Made by a program: the position numbers and the translations under genes. The notes under the pieces were generated by a model. The model had not been told where the DNA came from. It did not search any database and worked only from the letters and a program-made list of their open reading frames with translations. Positions 54,998-61,853 of a DNA stretch of 64,000 nucleotides are shown piece by piece. Position 1 is the stretch's first letter, and every line of letters starts with the position of its first letter. Location of the stretch: positions 62,001 to 126,000 of the forward strand of contig NZ_JADBHF010000012.1 of the NCBI RefSeq assembly GCF_017808105.1. Reading direction: 5' to 3'. Origin of the DNA: Brevibacterium renqingii (GTDB lineage: Bacteria; Actinomycetota; Actinomycetes; Actinomycetales; Brevibacteriaceae).

Positions 54998-56203
54998 TCA
55001 GGGGCGATCCGATTGCCGGCCGGTGTCGTCTTGTCCGTCCGAGGCCGGGTCGATGTCGGGTGCGGCATCGCCGGCGTCGGCGGTCGGTCGGGCCCGCGGG
55101 ATGAAGACATCGCTGCGCTGTCTCTCGGTGATCGCAGCCTCGACCCCGCCGGCCTCCGAGTCCGCGGAACGCTCGGGTCGCGGGGCACCGGGCGAGTCGT
55201 CGCCGGCGGCTGCGGAGGCTGCAGCGGAATCCGCGACGGTCTCCTCGCCCCGCCCACCGCCGGAATCGGAACCGGTGGCCGGAGCGGCGGCGAAGAGAAC
55301 ATCATTGAATGATGCCAGGAGGTCGGCGGCGTCCTGAATGGCGCTCTCGTCGCCGGAGTCGACGGCTTCGAGGAGCCAATCGAGCACAGCGAACTCGGCC
55401 AGGAGTTCGGCGCGGGCGACGACGTGATCATCAGCGCGGGGGCGGGAACTGCGATACTCCTCGAAGAACGTCGACAGGGCCGCCGGGTCGATGAGCGCGG
55501 AAGCCGCAGCCAGATCGACAGCAGGGTCCGCGACCCGCAGCCGACCGATCTCGGACAGTGCGAGCACCCGCTCCTGGTCCGTGTAGACACTCATCTCGTC
55601 GATGGATCCGTGGATCGGGGTGGCAAGGAAGTGCCAGAGAGCGACCTTCTCGAACTCCTCTTCCCAATGCTGGAGCAGAGCGGAGGGAACCCGTCCGGTG
55701 CTCGCGGCCTGATCGAGTCGTTCGAGGATGAGGAACTGCGACCGTGAGGGATCCTCGACCGGGAAACCCGCTTCGGAGACCGACTCGGGCGCGGCCGAGT
55801 GCAGCGTCGCCAGAGCCTGTGCCAGCGAGCTGGCCCGAGCCGTGTCGGCGATGGGCACATCGCCCAGAGGCGCCCCGGGCAGCGGATCGACGAGGGTCAC
55901 GGTCGTGGGAGTCGAGGTGCCGAAGTATTCGGCGTCGACCTCGGTGAGGGCCCGCAGATGCGGCCATGTGAAGTCGGCGTGCGGGTACATGGCATCGTAG
56001 ATGCGCCCCGCCTCGGCGGCCGAACCGGTGTCCGCGGTGCGGTCGAGGTGGGTCTGAGCCGTCGCCACGAGCTGCTGCCGGTCGTCGGCCAGCAGGACTC
56101 TGACACCGTCGTCCAGGGGCGGCAGGGGTGTCCATTTCGTCGGGGCGAAGCCGTCGAGCATCGTCGCCGCGATCGCAGTCAACTTGAGCGCCTTGTTATC
56201 CAC
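54998..56203 (-). CDS. APH-fold phosphotransferase-like protein, probable pseudokinase
   Basis: About 401 residues from GTG 56203. The middle follows the aminoglycoside/macrolide phosphotransferase fold: hinge VTLVDPLPGAPLGD, ALATLHSAAP, and ADPAVDLAAAS. The catalytic loop that should read HGDxHxxN is HGSIDEMS (198-205), and the metal DxD region is SEIGRL instead of IDW. The catalytic Asp and Asn are therefore missing. The last 90 residues are low-complexity (Ala/Ser/Asp/Arg) and likely disordered. The gene converges on adnB (45-bp gap) and is divergent from nudC, an arrangement known in other actinobacteria. Start uncertain; GTG 56239 is possible. Confidence 0.8.
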   Translation of the reverse strand: MDNKALKLTAIAATMLDGFAPTKWTPLPPLDDGVRVLLADDRQQLVATAQTHLDRTADTGSAAEAGRIYDAMYPHADFTWPHLRALTEVDAEYFGTSTPTTVTLVDPLPGAPLGDVPIADTARASSLAQALATLHSAAPESVSEAGFPVEDPSRSQFLILERLDQAASTGRVPSALLQHWEEEFEKVALWHFLATPIHGSIDEMSVYTDQERVLALSEIGRLRVADPAVDLAAASALIDPAALSTFFEEYRSSRPRADDHVVARAELLAEFAVLDWLLEAVDSGDESAIQDAADLLASFNDVLFAAAPATGSDSGGGRGEETVADSAAASAAAGDDSPGAPRPERSADSEAGGVEAAITERQRSDVFIPRARPTADAGDAAPDIDPASDGQDDTGRQSDRP

Positions 56204-56341
56204 CTTTCCCAATCTACCGTCTGCCCCGCGCTGAGACACGGGACGCGCCGCCGAGCGTGTCAGCCGCAGCCGAGCAGGGCGGCCGGACGACGCTCGCTTG
56301 CGGGCCGGGACGTGACAGAGCCCTGAGATATCGTGGAGAGC

Positions 56342-57316
56342 ATGAAGCCATTGCCTCTCGTGCAGCCGATCAGCCTAGCCCGCCATGGAATCGATCGAGA
56401 TCATCTCACCCGGGGAGGGGACGGAGATCTGACTGAGATCTGGGAGTCCGAAGCGGTTCCGGTCTTCGAACATCGCGGGAGTCTGCTGGTTGCCGCCGGT
56501 GGGCTGTTCCTCGGCGACCGCGATCTGGTGCCCGAGGGCCAGACCGAGATCTACCTCGGCAGGGATGCTCAGGGGGCGCGGTACATCGGCGTGTCACTCG
56601 ATGACGCCGGGCGCAGCCGCCTCGATTCCGCTTTGGAGATCTTCCGTGCCCGTGACGCCAGTGACCTGCTCACCGCCCCCGGCGGCATCGACAGCACCGA
56701 GCCCGTGTGGCTGCCCCTGCGACAGCTGGCCGAAGCCCTCGACGACGTGCAGGTGTCCCTGGCCTGTGAAGTCGTCGGAGTGGGGAATTGGCATCGCGCC
56801 CATCAGTACTCTCCGCGCACCGGCGCTCCGACCGCACCGGCGCTCGGCGGTTGGGTGCGCCGCGACCCGGAGACCGGCAGCGAGCACTTTCCGCGCACGG
56901 ACCCCGCCGTCATCGTCGTCATCGTCAACACCGATGACGATGGTGTCGAACGTGTGCTGCTGGGCAACAACGCGGCGTGGGAAGCCGATCGGTATTCGCT
57001 CCTGGCCGGGTTCGTCGAACCCGGAGAGACACTCGAACGCGCGGTGATCAGAGAGATCTGGGAGGAGGCCCACCTCGAGGTCACCGACCCCAGGTACCTC
57101 GGGTCCCAGCCGTGGCCTTTCCCCTGCTCACTCATGCTCGGATTCTCGGCCGAAGCTCCCAGTCGCGAATTCGCCGCCGACGAGGCTGAGATCGCCTCCC
57201 TGAAATGGTTCACCCGGGATGAGCTGCGCACGGCCATTGCGGAGAAGGCCGTGCGCGCCCCGTCGACCGTCTCCATCGCAGGCCAACTCCTGTACAGCTG
57301 GTTGGACAACGCGTGA
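56342..57316 (+). CDS. nudC: NADH pyrophosphatase NudC, zinc ribbon cysteines lost
   Basis: A 324-residue Nudix enzyme that hydrolyses NAD(H) and can remove NAD caps from RNA in known homologues. The Nudix box is GFVEPGETLERAVIREIWEE (223-242), followed by AHL where the usual Gly is His. The NudC signature SQPWPFPCS is at 255-263. The zinc ribbon between domains has none of its four cysteines: YSPRTG and RDPETG stand where CxxCG motifs are expected. ATG 56342 fits a TATCGT box seven nt upstream (leaderless) better than GTG 56333. Its stop overlaps the uvrD2 GTG. Confidence 0.93.
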   Translation: MKPLPLVQPISLARHGIDRDHLTRGGDGDLTEIWESEAVPVFEHRGSLLVAAGGLFLGDRDLVPEGQTEIYLGRDAQGARYIGVSLDDAGRSRLDSALEIFRARDASDLLTAPGGIDSTEPVWLPLRQLAEALDDVQVSLACEVVGVGNWHRAHQYSPRTGAPTAPALGGWVRRDPETGSEHFPRTDPAVIVVIVNTDDDGVERVLLGNNAAWEADRYSLLAGFVEPGETLERAVIREIWEEAHLEVTDPRYLGSQPWPFPCSLMLGFSAEAPSREFAADEAEIASLKWFTRDELRTAIAEKAVRAPSTVSIAGQLLYSWLDNA

Positions 57317-59352
57317 ACGCTTCGGCCACGGCCCTTCTCGAGGCCCTGGACGAGGAGCAGCGAGACGTCGCCACCCACTTCGACTCTCCGGTGATCGTCC
57401 TCGCCGGTGCCGGCACGGGCAAGACCCGAGCCATGACGCACCGCATCGCCTATGGGATCGCCACCGAGGTGTTCCCGCCCAACCATGTCCTGGCCCTGAC
57501 CTTCACGGCGAAGGCGGCGGGGGAGATGCGCTCGCGCCTGCGCGGACTCGGTGTGCCCGCAGTGCAGGCACGCACGTTCCACTCCGCAGCTCTGCGCCAG
57601 CTGCGCTACTTCTGGGATCGTTTCGCCGAGGGGGATTTCCCCCGCATCATCGAGAACAAAGTCGGCATCATCGGGTCGGTGATGCAGAGCCTCGGAATGG
57701 AGACCAGTCGGGAAATGACCCGAGACGTCGCCTCCGAGATCGAGTTCGCCGCGGCATCGCTGCTGGGCATCGAAGACTATGCGACGAAGGCGGCCGCACG
57801 CGATCTGCCGGGACAGCTGGGCGTCGAGGACATGGTCCGGATCTTCGAAGCCTATGGTGAGGCGAAGACGCGAGGACGGCTGCTCGACTTCGACGATGTG
57901 CTGCTGGTGCTCTCCGGGGTCCTGGCGGAATATCCGGCGATCGCCGCAGAGATCCGCGACCAGTACCGGCACTTCGTCGTCGACGAATTCCAAGACGTCT
58001 CACCACTCCAGTTCGATGTGCTCTCCCGCTGGCTGGGCCCTCGCGACAATCTGTGCGTCGTGGGCGATCCCGCGCAGACCATCTACTCCTTCGCCGGCGC
58101 CGATGCGAGCCTGCTCGGATCACTCAACACCACCATGCCCGAGGCCAGAACAATCCGACTGGTCCGCAACTATCGGTCCTCACAGGCGATCGTGACCACC
58201 GCCAACAGCCTCCTCAGACATACGTCGAAGAGTGCTCTGACCCTTCGAACGGACAATCCTGTGGGTCAACAGCCGAGCATGGTCGAATACCCGACCGATG
58301 AGGCCGAAGCCGCAGGAGTGGTCGATGCGATCTCAGCAGAGATCCGAGCAGGACGTCGCCCTCGGAACATCGCCGTGCTCTTTCGCACGAATGGACAGAG
58401 CCCAGCCTACGAGCAGGCACTGGCCGCAGCAGGGATTCCCTACGTGCTGCGGGGAGGGGAGCGCTTCTTCGCGCGCAAAGAGGTCAAAGAGGCCGTGCTC
58501 ATGCTCAAGGCCGCACGAGTCACGTCTTCCGGCCGCCCGCTTCCCGAAGCCGTCGTGGAAGTGCTGGGCTCCCTCGGCTTCACTGGCGAACCGCCGGGCC
58601 CAAGCGCCAGCCGGCAGAGATGGGAATCTCTCAAGGCCCTCGTCGACCTCGCGGAGGGACACCAGGCCGGCCAGGAGCTGCCGGTGCCGATGGAGACCTT
58701 TCTCGCCGATCTCGCCGATCGTGCCGAGCACCAGTTCGCTCCCGACATCGAAGGCGTCACTCTGGCGTCCTTCCACGCCGCCAAGGGACTCGAATGGGAC
58801 AGTGTGCACCTGGTCGGCCTCAGTGAGGGGCTGCTGCCGATCAGCTACGCACAGACGCCGCGGGCCATCGCAGAGGAACGGCGCCTGTTCTATGTGGCGT
58901 TGACCCGTGCCGGCAGACAGCTGCGGATGAGCTGGTCGCTCGCCCGCTTCGACTCCAAGCAGAAACCCCGCCGATCATCCCGATTCCTCTCCGAACTCGG
59001 ACAGCTCGACCAAGCTATGGGGCAACCACGGAAAGCCGATGATACGGCCGTTCTCAATCGCTGCAGCCGGTGCGGACGCACACTCGTGTCGCAAGTCGAT
59101 CGCGCCCTCGGGCGCTGCTCCGACTGCCCCGCCGATGTCGATCTCGAACTGCTCGACCGGCTGCGGCGCTGGAGAGTCCGTGTGGGGATGGAACAGGGTC
59201 TTCCGCCCTACCTGGTCCTCACCGACACCTCTCTGTCCGTCATCGCTGAGAACCGTCCACGTGATCTCGACGAGCTCGCTCGTGTGCCCGGCGTCGGCGC
59301 GACGAAACTCGAGCTGTACGGAAAGAGCCTACTGGACCTGCTCTCCGACTGA
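57313..59352 (+). CDS. uvrD2: UvrD2-type DNA helicase with tetracysteine and HRDC
   Basis: A 679-residue SF1A helicase. Motifs: I LAGAGTGKTRA (30-40), Ia LTFTAKAAGEM, II VVDEFQDVS (about 221-229), III GDPAQTIYSFAGAD, V LASFHAAKGLEWD, VI FYVALTRAGRQL. After it come Cys584, Cys587, Cys602 and Cys605 (CSRCG, CSDC) and an HRDC domain up to the C-terminus (LDELARVPGVGATKLELYG). This matches mycobacterial UvrD2, where the tetracysteine is needed for unwinding. The GTG overlaps the nudC stop (GTGA). Its 3' end overlaps the convergent E1-like gene by 24 bases. Confidence 0.95.
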   Translation: MNASATALLEALDEEQRDVATHFDSPVIVLAGAGTGKTRAMTHRIAYGIATEVFPPNHVLALTFTAKAAGEMRSRLRGLGVPAVQARTFHSAALRQLRYFWDRFAEGDFPRIIENKVGIIGSVMQSLGMETSREMTRDVASEIEFAAASLLGIEDYATKAAARDLPGQLGVEDMVRIFEAYGEAKTRGRLLDFDDVLLVLSGVLAEYPAIAAEIRDQYRHFVVDEFQDVSPLQFDVLSRWLGPRDNLCVVGDPAQTIYSFAGADASLLGSLNTTMPEARTIRLVRNYRSSQAIVTTANSLLRHTSKSALTLRTDNPVGQQPSMVEYPTDEAEAAGVVDAISAEIRAGRRPRNIAVLFRTNGQSPAYEQALAAAGIPYVLRGGERFFARKEVKEAVLMLKAARVTSSGRPLPEAVVEVLGSLGFTGEPPGPSASRQRWESLKALVDLAEGHQAGQELPVPMETFLADLADRAEHQFAPDIEGVTLASFHAAKGLEWDSVHLVGLSEGLLPISYAQTPRAIAEERRLFYVALTRAGRQLRMSWSLARFDSKQKPRRSSRFLSELGQLDQAMGQPRKADDTAVLNRCSRCGRTLVSQVDRALGRCSDCPADVDLELLDRLRRWRVRVGMEQGLPPYLVLTDTSLSVIAENRPRDLDELARVPGVGATKLELYGKSLLDLLSD

Positions 59353-60231
59353 TCCGAAGTCCGGCACGGGTGCACGGCAGTGACAGCGATCGTGGAAGGC
59401 CAGCCCTTCCTCACTGACAGTTCCCGCATCGAGCGAGATGATGCGACGCGCTGGGTCGAGCTCTGGCCGCAGCAGGGCATGTCGCAGCAGCTGAACGGCA
59501 TGTGCCGCGCCGAGGACACGAGCGAGAGGGTCGGACAGGCTCTCGCGCTCGGGGAGCGCACGGATGCGCGAATGCTGATCGAGCCACCCCGCGTCGGCGT
59601 CCTTCCGGTGCAGACAGGAACAGACTGTGCACGGTGTGCGTCCGGGGCGGATGAGGCCCGTGACCTCCACAGCGGACTCGCCGAGGACCACTTGGCAGTG
59701 ATCGACCTCACGGTCGCTGAGCCACATGGCCGAATGGAGATCGGGAACCAGGTGCGAACTCGTAATGACGAGCGGGGCGGCCATGAGGTCGAGTTCCTCG
59801 ATGCGCCCTGCTGAGGAGATGGCAAACCCGGTGGCAGCGAGGTGGCCCTCGAGAATGGCCTGCAGCGGCCCGGTGACGAGCACTGGCCGAGAGGCCAGGG
59901 CCTGCGAGACTCGGCCGGGAGACAGGCCGTAGCTGTGGGCAGCTGCGAAGACGGGAGAGCCCTTCGGCACTGCACCGGTGTCCGCACCGTCGGGAATGAG
60001 CACTCCGGCTTCGCCGAGCAGCGTGATCAGGGAACTCGCTCGGCCGAGATCGGCGCCGAGCTCTTGGGCGCGAGCATAGAACTGGGACGAGCCGATGCCG
60101 AGCCGGAGATCTTCGATGAGAGTGGCATCGGCCGGGAGCAATCCGTCGATGAGGATCGGATCGTCCGCGCCGAACTGAATGCACGAGGACGAACGCCACG
60201 TGATGGGAACACTGGGAAATATTCTGAACAT
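59329..60231 (-). CDS. Orphan E1/cyclodehydratase-like protein (ThiF-related)
   Basis: A 300-residue protein. Residues 1-80 look like the winged-helix/RRE part of azole cyclodehydratases (SSSCIQFGADDPILIDGLLP, then a Leu-rich helix). The middle has a Rossmann-like start RPVLVTGPLQAIL (115-127) without GxGxxG, and RPGRTPCTVCSCLHRKDAD (195-213), very like the RPGxTPCxxCL-HR-D block of E1-like enzymes. Cys201, Cys204 and Cys283, Cys285 (CHC) could bind zinc. The ATP loop is missing, so adenylation is unlikely. No precursor peptide or YcaO gene is nearby. AAGGGG lies five nt before ATG 60231. Confidence 0.78.
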   Translation of the reverse strand: MFRIFPSVPITWRSSSCIQFGADDPILIDGLLPADATLIEDLRLGIGSSQFYARAQELGADLGRASSLITLLGEAGVLIPDGADTGAVPKGSPVFAAAHSYGLSPGRVSQALASRPVLVTGPLQAILEGHLAATGFAISSAGRIEELDLMAAPLVITSSHLVPDLHSAMWLSDREVDHCQVVLGESAVEVTGLIRPGRTPCTVCSCLHRKDADAGWLDQHSRIRALPERESLSDPLARVLGAAHAVQLLRHALLRPELDPARRIISLDAGTVSEEGLAFHDRCHCRAPVPDFGSVGEQVQ

Positions 60232-60311
60232 CGGGGCCCCTTCGCCTCGCCTGCTGTGAGGACTTCCACAGTAGTGAACGGCGAGGGGAATGGCCATGGA
60301 GCACGAGAAGC

Positions 60312-60661
60312 TGTGGACAACTCTGTGGAAAACGATTGAGGACAGGCCGGAAAGCGTCTTCCGACATGCCCTCAACCGCATGATGCCCCAGGCGCTCGCG
60401 GAGACTCGTGCGGCTTCCCCTTCCGCACGCATCTCCGGGTTTTCCGGGGTCAAGCATAGAACTTATTCTGCATTCGCCCTCGCGTCAATGCGTCCTCATG
60501 CACAGACACGTCAACAGCTTGTGGACAGTCTGTGGATATCGCCGCAGAGATTGTGGAGGAAAGGTGCCTTGAAAGCCGCCGAGGCTGTTGATGAACGGCG
60601 CTCGATGAGGGGCGAGCCCTCGGTGGGCAGGGAAATCGAGGACGCACGCGGCTGTGGACGG
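60312..60661 (+). repeat. Cluster of six DnaA-box-like nonamers
   Basis: TGTGGACAA (60312-60320), TGTGGAAAA (60324-60332), TGTGGACAG (60520-60528), TGTGGATAT (60531-60539), TGTGGAGGA (60552-60560) and TGTGGACGG (60653-60661). The complement of the first, TTGTCCACA, is the actinobacterial DnaA-box consensus. All point the same way; spacings of 11-12 and 21 nt fit helical turns. Confidence 0.65.
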
Positions 60662-60751
60662 TCGCAGCGAGGACCAGCGAACCAGAATACTCAGGAGATT
60701 CACAAAGTGTGAGCACGGGTGCTCAAGCGGTTCTGCGTCAGTGAGGTTTCC

Positions 60752-60757
60752 TATGAT
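60752..60757 (+). promoter_or_regulatory. TATGAT -10 box of a leaderless gene
   Basis: TATGAT ends six nt before the GTG at 60764. No ribosome site lies at a usable distance, which supports the GTG as a leaderless start. Confidence 0.55.
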
Positions 60758-60763
60758 GGTGCC

Positions 60764-61315
60764 GTGGCCAAGCGAGAGCAGTGGAACGAAGAAGAGGTGC
60801 TCCGGGCGATCGCCCGCGGCGAGATCGAGGTGCGCAGATCGGCGCGCCGGAAGAAGACCGTGGCCGTGTCCAAGGAGATCGACACCTATGTGCTGCGCGC
60901 TCCGGTGCGCTACAGCGTGGAGGCGAACGTCCGGTCGTTGACCGATCTGCTGAATCGCCTCTCCGCACGTGACCATTCGTCCGCCGCTGACCTCGTCGAG
61001 GTCGCCGAGGAGATGAGCAGACGGTATTTCGAAGGACGGCTGCGTCCGGCGTCGATCAGGTGGGTGACGAATCAGAACATCAGCCGATGGGCGTCGACGA
61101 CGACGTCGACAGGAGACATCCGGATCTCCCATCGGCTCCAATCAGTGCCGCGTTGGGTGCTCGAGACGGTGGTGGTGCATGAGCTCGTCCATCTGCAGAT
61201 CGGTCCGCATTCGAAGGAGTTCCATGCGCTGGCGGATCGCCATCCGCGGCAGGCAGAGGCAAAACTCTACCTCGAGGGCTTCAGTGACGGAGAGCGCTTC
61301 AGCCGCAGGCGCTGA
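60764..61315 (+). CDS. YgjP-like zinc metallopeptidase (DUF45/WLM type)
   Basis: A 183-residue protein with VVVHELVHLQIGPHSKEFH (137-154): zinc ligands His139, His143 and probably His149, with Glu140 as base. The N-terminal half is basic (RRSARRKKTVAVS). This is the YgjP/SprT-like fold; E. coli YgjP is poorly characterised. In actinobacteria it accompanies uvrD2 and Zincin_2 genes. The start GTG follows a -10 box by six nt. Its 3' end overlaps the convergent NUDIX gene by 17 bases. Confidence 0.88.
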   Translation: MAKREQWNEEEVLRAIARGEIEVRRSARRKKTVAVSKEIDTYVLRAPVRYSVEANVRSLTDLLNRLSARDHSSAADLVEVAEEMSRRYFEGRLRPASIRWVTNQNISRWASTTTSTGDIRISHRLQSVPRWVLETVVVHELVHLQIGPHSKEFHALADRHPRQAEAKLYLEGFSDGERFSRRR

Positions 61316-61853
61316 GAGATGCGACCGCAGACCGGTAGAGGTCGGGCAGTCGAGCCGGCAGATCGGGCATGAGGTCTGACGGCAGCTCTCCCAAGGGGAA
61401 CCAGGCGACGTTGAGGGACTCCGCAGACGCGCTCGGCGACTCGGCCACCGATGCCCGGGCGGCGAAGACGACATCGAAATGACGGGTGCAGGCTCCGAAC
61501 GCTGAGGACAGATCGTGGACATGCAGGTCGATCGGCGCAGGGGAGACCCAGGCGAAATCGGCCAGCCCGCTCTCCTCCTCGGCTTCCCTCCGGGCGGCCT
61601 CGCGGAGGGAGTGGTCGATCGGTTCGAGGTGCCCGCCGAACTGTCCCCACAGCTGCGCCTTGCCATGATGATTGAGCAGCACCGATTCCGCACTGGGATC
61701 GAACACCAGGCAACTGGCCGTGAGATGGTGCGCGCCGCCGTCACGGCGCAGGGAGTCCGCTCCCTGCTGTGCGAAGAGTTCGGCGAACTCGGAGACGAAC
61801 GGATTCGAGGGCGCCCGCCCGACCTCTCGGCGGGCAGCTTCGAGATCGATCAT
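61299..61853 (-). CDS. NUDIX hydrolase with unusual box
   Basis: A 184-residue Nudix protein. The box reads GGHLEPIDHSLREAARREAE then EESGL (about 73-97): the REUxEExGU half is perfect, but the first half has IDHS in place of the usual GE-S, one residue longer, so the first Glu is not at its normal distance. ASCLVFDPSAESVLLNHHGK and LWGQFGG are the strands before it. Substrate unknown. It starts directly after the stop of the Zincin_2 gene, so both share a transcript. Confidence 0.88.
   Translation of the reverse strand: MIDLEAARREVGRAPSNPFVSEFAELFAQQGADSLRRDGGAHHLTASCLVFDPSAESVLLNHHGKAQLWGQFGGHLEPIDHSLREAARREAEEESGLADFAWVSPAPIDLHVHDLSSAFGACTRHFDVVFAARASVAESPSASAESLNVAWFPLGELPSDLMPDLPARLPDLYRSAVASLSACG

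Larger units (their letters stand above)
60232..60763. other. 532-bp gap with DnaA-box-like cluster
   Basis: The gap between the E1-like gene and the YgjP-like gene. It carries six TGTGGA-type nonamers in one orientation (listed separately), an AT-richer patch around 60455-60480, and at its right end a TATGAT box. An open frame at 60290-60712 exists but its protein reads as a by-product of the repeats. Confidence 0.65.

Noticed and set aside
56190-56205. TTATCCAC near the phosphotransferase start as a further DnaA box
   Set aside because: Single imperfect word overlapping a coding start, without neighbours; expected by chance.
60290-60712. Possible 140-residue protein in the DnaA-box gap
   Set aside because: The LW pairs in its sequence come from the TGTGGA repeats, there is no family pattern, and the ATG has only a weak ribosome site. 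A small gene cannot be fully excluded.
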